From contig NZ_AMZN01000027.1 in the NCBI RefSeq assembly GCF_000331535.1, positions 58,092-122,091 of the forward strand: a DNA stretch of 64,000 bases. The letters are read 5' to 3'. The notes beneath the pieces were generated by a model that was given only the letters and a program-made list of their open reading frames with translations, was not told the origin of the DNA and made no database searches. The translations under genes and the position numbers were made by a program. This document shows positions 25,917 to 35,885 of this stretch, in pieces. Source of the DNA: Fulvivirga imtechensis AK7 (GTDB lineage Bacteria > Bacteroidota > Bacteroidia > Cytophagales > Cyclobacteriaceae). Positions within the stretch are counted from its first letter, which is position 1, and every line of letters begins with the position of its first letter.

Positions 25917-28148
25917 TCATTGAACTAAATTAAAGGGCTTCGGACCCATTTTAAATACCAGCTCACCTCCTTCCATGATTTGTTTGTGGGAGATTTGCAG
26001 GTTCTTAAGAGGCTTACCATTTATAGAAACATGTTGTATATACGTGTTTTTTTCTGATAACCCTTGTGCTTTTATTTTGAAGGCTTTGTTTCCTGGTAGC
26101 TCAATTACAGCCTCTTCAAAAAGAGGTACACCAATAGCATACTGACCGCCTACCGGGTTCAACGGGTAAAAACCCATAGCAGAGAATACGTACCAGGCTG
26201 ACATCTGTCCGCAATCTTCATTGCCGCATATGCCTGCAGGCTCCGGCTGGTAGAGTTCGTTGGCAATCTGGCGAACCCTTTCCTGTGTTCGCCAGGGTTG
26301 GTCGGTGTAATTGTACAGGTATGGGATATGATGACAGGGCTCGTTGCCATGCACGTACTGACCAATATACCCTGATATCCATTCAGGGACTGTATCAGTA
26401 GCCTGAGGTACTGTAAACAAAGAGTCGAGCTTTTCTCTGGTCGCCTTTTTGCCTCCCATCAACTCAACCAGTTTTTCGGGGTGGTGAGGGACAAACCATG
26501 TATAGTGCCAGGCATTGGCTTCTGTATAGTCGCCACTGTTGTATAGCATGGGTGAGAATGACTTTCTCCAGTTACCCAGAGAATCTTTGGCTCGCATAAA
26601 GCCACTGCTTTTATCGAACAAATTTACGTAGCTCAGTGCCCTTTTTGAATATATTTCATAATCCGCCTGCTTGCCGAGAGCTTTCGCCATTTGGGCAATA
26701 CACCAGTCGTCATAGGCATATTCAAGGGTTAATGACACAGATTCGTTATCGGAAGCGGGCACATAGCCATACTTCATATAGTCCTTTAGTCCAAAATGCT
26801 CGGCCTCCGCACTTTTGATCATGCCCTGGTAGGCTTTATCGATATCAAAACCCCTGAAACCTTTCAAATAAGCATCGGCAATTACCGGTACGGCATGGTA
26901 GCCGATCATCATATTGGTTTCATTACCGGCAAGATCCCATACAGGCAGGTAGCCGTATTCATCGTAGTGGCTAAGCATGGAGTTGACAAAATCATCCACA
27001 CGGCTGGGCTGCAAAATAGTAAGTAAGGGATGCTGAGCCCGGAAAGTATCCCAGAGTGAAAAAGTGGTATACCTCTCGTAGTCGGCTGTTGTGCAAATAT
27101 TTCCGTTAGCGCCTTTGTATTCTCCGTTGACATCTGAAAAAAGGGTAGGGGCAAGCATGCTTTGGTAGAGAGCAGTATAAAACGAGGTTTTTTTACCTTC
27201 GTCTTTTGAAACTACCTCTATTTTGCCAAGTTCGTTATCCCAGCAAGTAGCAGCCTGCTCTTTTACCTCTTCAAAAGACTTATTCAGGCTCTCTGCCTCC
27301 AGGTTGAGCAGTGCATTCTCGATGCTTACAGATGATATACCTGTTTTAATGGTCACAGACTTATTCTTTGCTGATGGATAAGTCAAAATGACTTGAACCT
27401 CACTGCCTTTTACACTGGTGTCTGCTATCAGGCTATCTTTTGCCAGAAGCTGATAGGCATCGAAGGGTTCTGAGAAGATGGAGGCGAAGTACACCCGTTG
27501 GTCAGGCGCCCACCCGATCGACTTGCGGTATCCTACGATCATGGAATCACCCTGTATTTCAGCAGACGCTTCTACGGTGCTATCCCAGTTGCGTGCATAA
27601 CCCAGGTTAAGAATGATCTGAAGACTGTCTCTGTCATCTACCGTATATTTCTGTAAGCCTGTTCTTTCTGTGGCTGTCAGTTCTACATTTATTTTATAAT
27701 CATTGAGGTATACCTGATAATAACCCGGGGCGGCTGTTTCATTGGCATGGCTGAAAAGTGAGTAATATTCAGAGCCTACTTCTTTTGCCAGGGACTCAGA
27801 CCTTTCTACCGGCAACAGATATGTAACAGGCATATAAGAGATATCATAAAGGTCGCCAATACCGGTGCCGCTGAGGTGGGTGTGACTAAATCCGGCTATG
27901 ACCGAATCAGGATAGAAGTAACCCGATATCCAGTCCCAGCCATTTCTGCCATTGTCAGGGCTGAGCTGAACCATGCCAAAGGGCACCGTAGCTCCTGGGT
28001 AGGTTTTGCCTTTACCCCCCGTGCCGATAAATGGATCGACATACGAAGCCGGCTCAAATGTGTAGTCAGGCTCAGTGTTCTCCTGTCCGCTGCATGACCA
28101 TACCAGTGACGCTGCCAATGATGTCCATATAATAGTTTTTCTCTTCAT
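25917..28148 (-). CDS. GH92 exo-alpha-mannosidase (copy 1)
   Basis: A 743-residue lipoprotein (Cys19 in LVWSCS) covering the whole GH92 fold: N-terminal beta domain (YVDPFIGTGGKGKTYPGATV) and (alpha/alpha)6 barrel. GH92 enzymes are calcium-dependent inverting mannosidases. The expected acid Glu543 (EANAWHYTWFVPHH), the binding motif GNEPCHHIPYLYNY around Glu603, and Glu644/Asp645 (CGNEDCGQMSAW) near the base site are all intact. It shares its motif set with the GH92 at 43518, suggesting the same linkage class (possibly alpha-1,2). It acts in the periplasm or at the outer membrane. Confidence 0.93.
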   Translation of the reverse strand: MKRKTIIWTSLAASLVWSCSGQENTEPDYTFEPASYVDPFIGTGGKGKTYPGATVPFGMVQLSPDNGRNGWDWISGYFYPDSVIAGFSHTHLSGTGIGDLYDISYMPVTYLLPVERSESLAKEVGSEYYSLFSHANETAAPGYYQVYLNDYKINVELTATERTGLQKYTVDDRDSLQIILNLGYARNWDSTVEASAEIQGDSMIVGYRKSIGWAPDQRVYFASIFSEPFDAYQLLAKDSLIADTSVKGSEVQVILTYPSAKNKSVTIKTGISSVSIENALLNLEAESLNKSFEEVKEQAATCWDNELGKIEVVSKDEGKKTSFYTALYQSMLAPTLFSDVNGEYKGANGNICTTADYERYTTFSLWDTFRAQHPLLTILQPSRVDDFVNSMLSHYDEYGYLPVWDLAGNETNMMIGYHAVPVIADAYLKGFRGFDIDKAYQGMIKSAEAEHFGLKDYMKYGYVPASDNESVSLTLEYAYDDWCIAQMAKALGKQADYEIYSKRALSYVNLFDKSSGFMRAKDSLGNWRKSFSPMLYNSGDYTEANAWHYTWFVPHHPEKLVELMGGKKATREKLDSLFTVPQATDTVPEWISGYIGQYVHGNEPCHHIPYLYNYTDQPWRTQERVRQIANELYQPEPAGICGNEDCGQMSAWYVFSAMGFYPLNPVGGQYAIGVPLFEEAVIELPGNKAFKIKAQGLSEKNTYIQHVSINGKPLKNLQISHKQIMEGGELVFKMGPKPFNLVQ

Positions 28149-28166
28149 CGTTGATCAAGAGCTGAT

Positions 28167-30509
28167 CTATTGCTCCTTTTTTACATATTGCGGCTCACTC
28201 ATAGATGGCGGCCTGCTTTCAATTCCGGTTCCCCAGTGTTTATTAGGTTGTACACTCATCTGAAAGGATAAAACTCCTCCATTTAGAATGTCTTCATGGG
28301 TGATCCATGGCTTTTCCAAAGTGTTACCATTCAGTGAAGCACTGCTGATAAAGACATTGTCACGGTTGTTTTGCGCTGCTTTGATGGTGAACGTATTGCC
28401 ATTTTCGAGTTGCAGCTCTACTTCCCGGAAAAGCGGACTACCAATTACATAAGAAGGATAGCCGGGAGTAACGGGATAGAAACCCATAGCACTGAAGACA
28501 TACCATGCTGAGGTCTGGCCGTTGTCTTCGTCACCACAATATCCGTCTGGTTGCGGACTGTACAGTCTGTCCATTACATTTCTTACATGTTTCTGAGCTT
28601 TCCATGGAGCGCCCGCATAGTTGTAGAGATAGATCATATGCTGGATGGGTTGATTGCCGTGCGCATAGTTGCCCATGTTGGCAATTTGCATTTCCCTGAT
28701 CTCGTGGATGGTGAAGCCATAGTAGGAGTTGTCAAAATCAGGAGGCATAGAGAATACGGTATCGAGCATGCCGACAAATGCTTCACGACCACCCATCAGA
28801 TCGACAAGCCCCTGTATATCCTGGAAAACAGACCAGGTGTAATGGAGGCTGTTACCCTCGGTGAACGCATCACCCCACTTCAATGGGTTGAAAGGCGACT
28901 GAAATGATCCGTCCTTATTCTTGCCCCTCATCAAATTGGACTCAGGGTCAAAAACATTCCTGAAGTTTTGTGCCCTTTGGGCAAAAAGATCTATTTCTTC
29001 CTGAGGTCGCTCAAGTACTTTAGCCAGTTGCCAGGTGCAAAAATCAGCATAGGCGTATTCAAGCGTTCTGGCAGTATTTTCATTGATCCCGACATCGTAG
29101 GGGACATAGCCCAACTGATTGTAATATGTTGCTCCATACCGACCGACCGATTTAATATCGGGGTGCTCTTTTTCGGTATTTTTTAAGATAGCTTCATAAA
29201 GTGTCTCAATGTCATAATCCCGGATCCCTTTGATGTACGAATCTGCAATTAGCGATGCGGAGTTGGATCCGATCATACAATCTCGATGTCCCGGGCTGGC
29301 CCATTCCGGCAGCCAGCCGCTTTCTTTGTAAGTGTTGACCAGTCCTTGCATAATCTGGCTGTTCATTTCGGGGTACATCACCGTGAAGAAAGGGAAAACA
29401 GCTCTGAAAGTATCCCAGAAGCCATTGTCGGTGTACATGTAGCCGGGTAGTACTTCTCCATTATATGGGCTGTAGTGAACGATCTCATCGTTTTCATTGA
29501 ATTCATAGAATTTCCTGGGGAAAAGTAGTGTCCTGTAGAGACAGGAATAGAAAGTCTTTTGTTGGTCTGTAGTACCACCTTTTACTTTTATTCGTCCCAG
29601 CTCTTTGTTCCATATCTGCTGTCCTTCCTCTTTGATTGCATCGAAGGTTTTGGAGCCGACTTCTCTTTCCAGATTAAGTGCCGCTTGTTCCGGGCTGATG
29701 AAGGAAGAAGCTACTTTAGCGTGAACAACTTCACCACGCTTAGTTTTAAATCCAATGACAGCCCCGGTGTGCTCTCCTGTTGCCGTGGGGTGATCTTTTA
29801 ATGTGGAGTCTTTCCAGGTATAAGACACTTCAAAAGGTTTGTCAAATTGAATGATAAAATAATTTTTAAAGTTGTCGGGTACACCGCCATGGTTGTTCGT
29901 GCAGTAGCCTATGATCTTTTGTTCATCAGATATCACCGTCACCGAGCTGCCCATGTCGAAAGCATCCAATAAAATGTACGCTTCGTCAGCTTCCGGGAAA
30001 GTAAAGCGGAAATAGGCAGCCCTGTCTGTAGGCGTTATTTCTGTTTTGATATCATAATCAGCCAGGTAAACACTATAGTAGTGTGGCATGGCGGTTTCAG
30101 CTTTGTGCGAAAACCAGGAGGCACGCTTTTCTTCATTGATCTCGAGCTTACCGGCTATCGGCATCAATGAAAATGCTGCGTAGTCATTGATCCACGGGCT
30201 GGGCTGATGCGTTTGCTTAAAACCTCTGATAGTATAGGCATCATAGGCGTAAGTCCAGCCATCTCCCATCTTTGCGGTTTGTGGTGTCCAGAAGTTCATG
30301 CCCCAGGGCCTGGCGATGGCAGGGTATGTATTGCCATTGGATAGCTTAAATTCGGAATCAGTACCCATCAGAGGATTTACCAACTCGACCAGATTTACAG
30401 ATACTCCTTCCCGTTCCGATTCGTAGGTATTAGCTGTTTTGCTACACGAAAAAGCGACTCCGGCTAGCGCAAGCAATAGAAAGTGTGCTTTGAAATAACT
30501 TCTTTTCAT
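28167..30509 (-). CDS. GH92 exo-alpha-mannosidase, divergent subgroup (copy 2)
   Basis: A 780-residue lipoprotein (Cys22 in VAFSCS). It is GH92 by its overall layout and by Glu551 (EGNSLHYTW) and CGDEDNGQTSAW. It differs from copies 1 and 4 at the usually conserved GNEP motif, where it has GNQPIQHMIYLYNYAG with Gln620 replacing Glu. It also has a distinct N-terminal motif TRGFKQTHQPSPWINDY-like segment (GFKQTHQPSPWINDY) shared by one GH92 subgroup. A different linkage or leaving-group preference is therefore likely. It lies 18 bp upstream of copy 1 and 6 bp downstream of the GH10-like gene in one operon. Confidence 0.9.
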   Translation of the reverse strand: MKRSYFKAHFLLLALAGVAFSCSKTANTYESEREGVSVNLVELVNPLMGTDSEFKLSNGNTYPAIARPWGMNFWTPQTAKMGDGWTYAYDAYTIRGFKQTHQPSPWINDYAAFSLMPIAGKLEINEEKRASWFSHKAETAMPHYYSVYLADYDIKTEITPTDRAAYFRFTFPEADEAYILLDAFDMGSSVTVISDEQKIIGYCTNNHGGVPDNFKNYFIIQFDKPFEVSYTWKDSTLKDHPTATGEHTGAVIGFKTKRGEVVHAKVASSFISPEQAALNLEREVGSKTFDAIKEEGQQIWNKELGRIKVKGGTTDQQKTFYSCLYRTLLFPRKFYEFNENDEIVHYSPYNGEVLPGYMYTDNGFWDTFRAVFPFFTVMYPEMNSQIMQGLVNTYKESGWLPEWASPGHRDCMIGSNSASLIADSYIKGIRDYDIETLYEAILKNTEKEHPDIKSVGRYGATYYNQLGYVPYDVGINENTARTLEYAYADFCTWQLAKVLERPQEEIDLFAQRAQNFRNVFDPESNLMRGKNKDGSFQSPFNPLKWGDAFTEGNSLHYTWSVFQDIQGLVDLMGGREAFVGMLDTVFSMPPDFDNSYYGFTIHEIREMQIANMGNYAHGNQPIQHMIYLYNYAGAPWKAQKHVRNVMDRLYSPQPDGYCGDEDNGQTSAWYVFSAMGFYPVTPGYPSYVIGSPLFREVELQLENGNTFTIKAAQNNRDNVFISSASLNGNTLEKPWITHEDILNGGVLSFQMSVQPNKHWGTGIESRPPSMSEPQYVKKEQ

Positions 30510-30515
30510 AACATA

Positions 30516-31676
30516 TCAACTTTTGGCCGCTACTTCAGCCAGTGCTCTCCAATGTTCTTCGGAAACCTGGTTCATGGAAAAAATAGAGATTCCTCCGGCT
30601 CCACCCTGTAGAGCGGCTTCATACGCCTGCTGAAGTTCTTTTGGACTCAATGAGGGGATGTAGAGGCCGCTGTATACGGGTTTCTTGTCTTGCAGCCGCG
30701 CTATACCCTTTTCAGTGTGTTCTCTTATCCAGTTGATATCTTCGTTATAAAAATTGTGATATAGCATAGGCAGGTAGGCATCGAGATGCCAGTTTCCCCA
30801 TTGCTGTCTTACACTTTCCCAGTTGGGAAAAACTGCAGCGGTGACCTTTTTATTGTATTTTTTGGCCTCGGGTACCAGTTTATTATTCACCAGGTTGGTA
30901 ATAGCGTCATACCTGAATTGCCTCCACTCCTGGTTGGCTGAAGGGTCTTTCAGGTCTTTTAGCGGGTCAATGCCGGTTTTTTTCTTGAATTGATCTCTGC
31001 AGTATTGAGAGTAGCAATAGTCGTACTGTGGATACTCCCGATCCTGAATGATATCATACTTAGGCTGAAGGGCTTCTGCAAGAATAACATCCGGTAGCCT
31101 GACATAATCCAGGTGTACACCATCGATATCATTAATTTGAGCCAGGGCCTCCACGTTTTGTCTTACAAACTCTTGTGCTTCAGGGTGGCATGGGCACAGG
31201 AATTTGTAATAATCAACATAAGCGGGATGAGTAGCGGCAGACTGACCCAGCCCGTTTACGGCATACCAGTCGGGGTGTTCTTTTACGATCTTTTCATTAT
31301 TGCAGGGCATGGTCCACATCCAGGCATGGAATTCCAGTCCCAGTTCTTTACAGATAGGTACGAGCTTCTCCAGCAGCTTTTCTTCTACCGGCAGGCGGTT
31401 GTTATCATAGTAAGTGTGGTTGCCATTGTATACCTCCAGAAGTATGGCGTCTATACCTGAATCTTTTACCAAGGATAATTTTCTTTTCCATTGATCGGCT
31501 GAAAGCCCTTTTTCGGGAGTTACCCAGGTCCAGTTTTTGGTGTTGGGAGAAAGATTCTTTACTTCAGACACGGTACTGCCAGTTTCCTTAGGTATACAAG
31601 CTTGCAAAAGTGTATGAGAGCTGACGATAGCCAGACTTCCTTTGCCTAATGTTTTTAGAAATTCTCTTTTCTTCAT
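30516..31676 (-). CDS. GH10-like (GHL10-type) TIM-barrel glycoside hydrolase lipoprotein
   Basis: A 386-residue protein with leader KKREFLKTLGKGSLAIVSS and a lipobox Cys27 (LLQAC). The barrel resembles putative family-10-like hydrolases (GHL10/DUF187): WTWVTPEKGLSADQWKRKL, DAILLEVYNGNHTYYDNN, LGLEFHAWMWTMPC, IDGVHLDYVRLPD, HLDAYLPMLYHNFY and a C-terminal GISIFSMNQ. Asp/Glu residues at strand ends (LEVYNG, HLDYVR) are candidate catalytic residues. The 1-bp gap to the CBM9-like gene and its place inside the GH92 operon imply a role in glycan breakdown. Its substrate is unknown, and an endo-acting role would complement the exo-mannosidases. Confidence 0.75.
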   Translation of the reverse strand: MKKREFLKTLGKGSLAIVSSHTLLQACIPKETGSTVSEVKNLSPNTKNWTWVTPEKGLSADQWKRKLSLVKDSGIDAILLEVYNGNHTYYDNNRLPVEEKLLEKLVPICKELGLEFHAWMWTMPCNNEKIVKEHPDWYAVNGLGQSAATHPAYVDYYKFLCPCHPEAQEFVRQNVEALAQINDIDGVHLDYVRLPDVILAEALQPKYDIIQDREYPQYDYCYSQYCRDQFKKKTGIDPLKDLKDPSANQEWRQFRYDAITNLVNNKLVPEAKKYNKKVTAAVFPNWESVRQQWGNWHLDAYLPMLYHNFYNEDINWIREHTEKGIARLQDKKPVYSGLYIPSLSPKELQQAYEAALQGGAGGISIFSMNQVSEEHWRALAEVAAKS

Positions 31677-31677
31677 T

Positions 31678-32784
31678 TTACTTCAGTTGCTTTGTTTTCC
31701 ATATTTTGCTGTCTTCCCTGATATGCCACTTATAGCCGGCCTCTTTTGCAGGATAGGAGATCTCAAAAAGCGAGTTCGTTACCTGAATTTCAGGTTGGTG
31801 ATGAAGATTTTTTGAAATGTTCTTTGGCAATTCGAGAGATGAAATATTGTTAGAATACTTATGATGTATTTCAAAGTATTTTTTCTGAGCATAATAGAGA
31901 TTTCTCAACAGCCATTTGACCTCATCTTCAGGGTCCTTATTAAATTCAACATCTTCTGACCCCGCTTTCACTGATGAAAATTGTACGAAACCCCACATTT
32001 CGGGTAAGTGCATGTTGATCAGGCCCTGAGGCGACCATACCCAGTTGAATTCCGGGAAGGCCTTCCCTGTTTCGGGGTTGATGGTTTTTACATACTTTCC
32101 ATTTTTGCTTTCTATCCTCCAGTTTACCCGTGAAAAATTTACCCGCCACTGCTCTCCGTTCCTGGGTCTCCTGGCTTCCGGGGCCGCTTCTTTCAGTACT
32201 TCCCATGGAAAGGCGATCTCGACCGTCCATAACCGGTCTTCATCGGAAGGATCGTTGAGCGTTCCCTGTATGTCGATACCGGTTTTGAGCCCTTTGATGT
32301 CCCACGCGTTGATAGGAGGGCCTCCTGTCAGGTACGGTTTTATCAGCATGAGGTCCCAGTAAGTGCCGAGGGCATTGATCTCAAATTCATAGTAGTTGTG
32401 GGTATCTCCATCAGGGTCTATGAACACTTCGAAGTCATTTTCATGGAAGATGATCATATCCCTCTTGTCATAGGTGGCCCAGATATGCGGCTCGATCATT
32501 TCGGCAGCTATGTAGAAGTATTCATCATCCCACAGCATTTTGGCGCGGGTGCGATGTAGAGGCTTCGGCTGTTTGTCGCCTTCGATATCTACGAAGTCGG
32601 TGGTCCATGGAGCATTTTTCCAGCCTGCTTCGTCAAGCTTTCCGTCAATGGTGAGGGGTGTGGTGCTATAGCAAACATAACCTTCCGGATTATACGTAAT
32701 ATCTGGCTGCTGCTGCTGCCCGCAGCAGACAAATACTGGTAGTAAAAGAAGATGAATAACTGCTATGGTCCATTTGATCTTCAT
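31678..32784 (-). CDS. CBM9-like carbohydrate-binding lipoprotein
   Basis: A 368-residue exported protein (leader ends LLPVFVCCGQ; lipobox at Cys20/21). Residues ~40-250 form a CBM9-type domain: TIDGKLDEAGWKNAPWTTDF, AKMLWDDEYFYIAAEMIEPH, ENDFEVFIDPDGDTHNYYEF, EIAFPWEVL. CBM9-like modules bind sugar chain ends, and no hydrolase domain is attached. The remaining ~120 residues, after a low-homology linker, are unassigned. It is translationally close to its neighbours (1 and 10 bp). It probably presents glycan to the GH10-like protein and GH92 enzymes on the cell surface, an inference from context. Confidence 0.78.
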   Translation of the reverse strand: MKIKWTIAVIHLLLLPVFVCCGQQQQPDITYNPEGYVCYSTTPLTIDGKLDEAGWKNAPWTTDFVDIEGDKQPKPLHRTRAKMLWDDEYFYIAAEMIEPHIWATYDKRDMIIFHENDFEVFIDPDGDTHNYYEFEINALGTYWDLMLIKPYLTGGPPINAWDIKGLKTGIDIQGTLNDPSDEDRLWTVEIAFPWEVLKEAAPEARRPRNGEQWRVNFSRVNWRIESKNGKYVKTINPETGKAFPEFNWVWSPQGLINMHLPEMWGFVQFSSVKAGSEDVEFNKDPEDEVKWLLRNLYYAQKKYFEIHHKYSNNISSLELPKNISKNLHHQPEIQVTNSLFEISYPAKEAGYKWHIREDSKIWKTKQLK

Positions 32785-32794
32785 ATACCGTTTT

Positions 32795-35041
32795 TTAATG
32801 GCCTTTAAGTTTAAATAATAATTCTGATCCGTTTATAAGATTCTGGTGATCAATGAAATAGCCGTTGTAAGGCGCTCCGTTTAGTTTTACTTTCTCGATA
32901 ATCACATCGCCAGGTTTGTTCTTTTCAGTTTGTATCACGAGCCTCTCGCCAGGGTAGTATTTCTGATTGAGGTGTATAGTCACTTTATCAAAAACGGGGC
33001 TTACCAGAGCATAGCTCATATCTCCCGGGCAATGTGGATAAATGCCAAGCATACTATACACCAGCCAGGCCGATAATGTACCGGTATCATCATTGCCGGG
33101 GATTCCGGAGGGGGTGTTGCTATAATGTTTGCCGATCAGTTCCCTTACTTTTAGTTGCGATCTCCATTCCTCGCCTTTCACATAATTGAAAAGAAAGGGA
33201 TATGTAATATCAGGCTCGTTGGCCATATCATAATTACCTTCGTCAAAGCATCTTTGCAGCTCGTTAACGAATTTTTTGCTGCCTCCCACCAGCTTGATCA
33301 TACCATTTATATCATGCGGAACATAGAAGCGGTATTGCCAGGCGTTGCCTTCTACAAAGCCTACAACAGGTTCGAAGTTGGCGCCTGCTTTCGGGTCAAA
33401 GGGAGTAAGCCAACTGCCATCGGACATCCTGGGGCGAAGCATGCCCGAAAACTTATCGAAATAATTGCGGTAGCTTAAAGCGCGTTTGTTGAAATATTTA
33501 TAGTCGTCATTTTTTCCCAGCTCCCGGGCCAGTTGCGCCAGGTTCCAGTCCGAGATGTTATATTCCAGTGTAGTGGACACCGTACCCCAAAGGTTGTCAT
33601 AAGCGCCTTCCGGGATATATCCCAATGTCGAATATTTCTCGATTCCCGGCCTGAGCTTGTTGCCATCGGTCGTAATAGCGGCTTTTTTCATCGCTTCATA
33701 AGCCTGATCGATATCAAAGTCCTTAATTCCCCGCAGCCATGAGTCCACTAATACAGGAGTGGCCGGGTCTCCTACCATCACATTTGTTTCCATGCCGAGT
33801 AGCTCCCACTTAGGTAACCATCCGCTTTCTTTGTACATGCTTAGCATGGAGTTTATCATATCGGATTGTAGCTCCGGGTATACCAATGAAAGGAATGGGT
33901 GGAGGTTTCGGTAGGTATCCCATAATGAAAATACGGTATATCTGTTGCCGTTTGTTTTTCCGATCCCCGAACTTTCCATCAACGGATAGTCACCGTTAAC
34001 ATCCTGGAATATGTTAGGGTGAAGCAATATGTGATATAAGGCGGTATAAAAGATAGTTTTTTCATCATCTGTTCCACCTTGTACTTCAATTCTCTTCAAA
34101 AGACTGTTCCAGACACTTTTTGCCTTAGCCGCAGTTTGATCAAAACTAAACGCTGGTTGCTCTTTTTCCAGGTTTTCCCGTGCATTGGCTATGCTCACGT
34201 ATGAAATACCAATTTTCACTTCAATGGCTTCTCCTTCACGGGTCTGGAATGAAAAGTAGGTGCCTATATTTTCCCCTGCCATTTCATATGAATAACCATT
34301 GTATGGCTTGTAGATATTGTTGTACGTGGTCCAGGCAGCTTCTGCAGTGTATTCGGGCATCTTTTTCCAGGCACCAAACTTATCTGCCGGTCTGCTGAAT
34401 TTGGCTACAAAATATACAGGCCTTACATCTTCAGGGTTGTAACAGAAGGTGCCTATTAATTTGTACCCCTCTATTTCCGTGTGTGATACAATTTTTAGCG
34501 CTGCCCCGGTCTCGTTGGTAAGGCCGAGCCCCAGGTTAAGCAAAATATGTGATTCGCCTGCAGGAAAGGTATAACGACTGATGCCTGTACGCATGGTGGC
34601 GCTTACTTCTGTTTTGATGTTGTACTTTGTCAGGTGATTCGAATAGTATCCGGGACTTGCCTGCTCCAGGCGGTAAGTACTGCCATATTTTTCAGGGTCC
34701 AGCTCCAGCTTACCAGTCGTGGGCATTAATAAAATGCTGCCAAGGTCAGGACAACCTACTCCGCTGAGGTTGACATGCGAGTATCCCGTAAGGAAATTGT
34801 TTTCATGCACATACGTTCTGGAGTGCCACTCGCTGTCTTTTTCAAAAACATTACCATCTCCTTTTTTATATGCAACATTAAAGGGACTTACAGAGGCCAT
34901 TCCTGCCGGCAACACAGCCCCCGGATGTGTTGCGCCATAATTTGAGGTGCCAATAAAAGGATTCACGAATTGCGTATAATCCTGGGCAAAAGCGCTGGAG
35001 CAATAGATAAGGAAGGGTAATATGGTGAAGTATTTGGTCAT
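32795..35041 (-). CDS. GH92 exo-alpha-mannosidase, divergent subgroup (copy 3)
   Basis: A 748-residue secreted enzyme with a signal-peptidase-I type leader (YCSSAFAQD), unlike the lipoprotein copies. GH92 features are the N-terminal FVNPFIGTSNYGATHPGAV, Glu564 in VEGNAWQYRFYVPHD, and PGNDDTGTLSAW near the base site. The sugar-binding motif is ANEPDITYPFLFNYV, keeping Glu609 but losing the HH pair of copies 1 and 4. This variant probably prefers a different linkage (alpha-1,3, 1,4 or 1,6 are known in the family); which one cannot be read from the sequence. It follows deoR by 7 bp and precedes the CBM9-like gene. Confidence 0.91.
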   Translation of the reverse strand: MTKYFTILPFLIYCSSAFAQDYTQFVNPFIGTSNYGATHPGAVLPAGMASVSPFNVAYKKGDGNVFEKDSEWHSRTYVHENNFLTGYSHVNLSGVGCPDLGSILLMPTTGKLELDPEKYGSTYRLEQASPGYYSNHLTKYNIKTEVSATMRTGISRYTFPAGESHILLNLGLGLTNETGAALKIVSHTEIEGYKLIGTFCYNPEDVRPVYFVAKFSRPADKFGAWKKMPEYTAEAAWTTYNNIYKPYNGYSYEMAGENIGTYFSFQTREGEAIEVKIGISYVSIANARENLEKEQPAFSFDQTAAKAKSVWNSLLKRIEVQGGTDDEKTIFYTALYHILLHPNIFQDVNGDYPLMESSGIGKTNGNRYTVFSLWDTYRNLHPFLSLVYPELQSDMINSMLSMYKESGWLPKWELLGMETNVMVGDPATPVLVDSWLRGIKDFDIDQAYEAMKKAAITTDGNKLRPGIEKYSTLGYIPEGAYDNLWGTVSTTLEYNISDWNLAQLARELGKNDDYKYFNKRALSYRNYFDKFSGMLRPRMSDGSWLTPFDPKAGANFEPVVGFVEGNAWQYRFYVPHDINGMIKLVGGSKKFVNELQRCFDEGNYDMANEPDITYPFLFNYVKGEEWRSQLKVRELIGKHYSNTPSGIPGNDDTGTLSAWLVYSMLGIYPHCPGDMSYALVSPVFDKVTIHLNQKYYPGERLVIQTEKNKPGDVIIEKVKLNGAPYNGYFIDHQNLINGSELLFKLKGH

Positions 35042-35048
35042 AAATTAG

Positions 35049-35792
35049 TTATAAGACTTTAACCCCTTTATTGGTAAAGGCCTGAAGTGATTCATGAGTA
35101 GGTTTTAACTCAGTCACCAGCGTTTGTATCCTGGTTATCGCTTCTATTTTAAAAGGTTGTATTCTATTGATTGCATTGGAGAGACACAGACCGACCACGT
35201 TTCTGGAGGCGTCAATAAAAGCCTTTTTTGTAAGAGAGAGCTCACGGTCACTATCGGTGATGCCGATATCAGGATGTATGCTTGAAGTCTGGAGCAGGCA
35301 CAGGTCAGCATGAATATCTTTGAGGTAGTTGATCACCTCCAGGCCGGCGCTTACCAGTGATTTGTGGATGATCTTCCCGCCAAGAAAAATAACTTCCAGG
35401 TTAGGAAATTCACATAGCCGGGTGGCAATAGTCAGTGAATTGGTGAAAATAACGGCCTTTAGATCGCGGGGAAGCACATCAATCAAAATTTGATTGGCGG
35501 GACTCCCATCCAGGATAATGACTTCGTCATTGTTAATAAGGTCCTTAGCCTTTTTGGCTATCTCCAGCAACTCCTCATTGGGCGTGGGATTGATCTGTGC
35601 AGGAGTAATGTGTGGATTGGCCATGGCTCCTCCATGCACCTTTTTAATATAGCCCCCTTCGGCCAGCTCCTTGAGATCCCGCCTTATAGTGTCTTCCGAT
35701 ACATTCAATTCCTTGCTTAAGGTAGTTGAGTAGACCTTATTATGCAGGTTGATAAGATGTAAAATAAAATGATGCCTTTCCTCTTTTAACAT
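35049..35792 (-). CDS. DeoR-family transcriptional regulator of the glycan locus
   Basis: A 247-residue regulator starting at the ATG at 35792 (MLKEERHHFILHLINLHNKV); an in-frame start at 35828 would add 12 residues that do not belong to the family. An N-terminal DeoR HTH (VYSTTLSKELNVSEDTIRRD) is followed by the sensor domain of the ribose-5-phosphate-isomerase-like fold (LDGSPANQILIDVLP, FTNSLTIATRLCEFPNLEVI, LGGKIIHKSLVSAG). Members sense phosphorylated sugars. As first gene of the minus operon it should control itself and the GH92 genes. It also lies next to the susC promoter, and phased repeats occur at both promoters. Confidence 0.9.
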   Translation of the reverse strand: MLKEERHHFILHLINLHNKVYSTTLSKELNVSEDTIRRDLKELAEGGYIKKVHGGAMANPHITPAQINPTPNEELLEIAKKAKDLINNDEVIILDGSPANQILIDVLPRDLKAVIFTNSLTIATRLCEFPNLEVIFLGGKIIHKSLVSAGLEVINYLKDIHADLCLLQTSSIHPDIGITDSDRELSLTKKAFIDASRNVVGLCLSNAINRIQPFKIEAITRIQTLVTELKPTHESLQAFTNKGVKVL

Positions 35793-35842
35793 TATATGAT
35801 AAGCTAGTTGACTGACTGATCCAATCAAAAGTAATCAATTCC

Positions 35843-35885
35843 TAAATATATGTAATAAAAACGCACAAACGCGCATGTTAATGCT
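35843..35885 (-). promoter_or_regulatory. Minus-strand promoter with phased 10-bp repeats (probable DeoR operator)
   Basis: Read on the minus strand, 35875-35856 is TGCGCGTTTG followed directly by TGCGTTTTTA, preceded by the weaker AGCATTAACA (35885-35876). TATATTTA (35850-35843) is a one-mismatch -7 element just downstream. The repeats end 64 bp from the deoR start codon. They match, in the opposite orientation, the repeats in front of susC. Confidence 0.6.
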
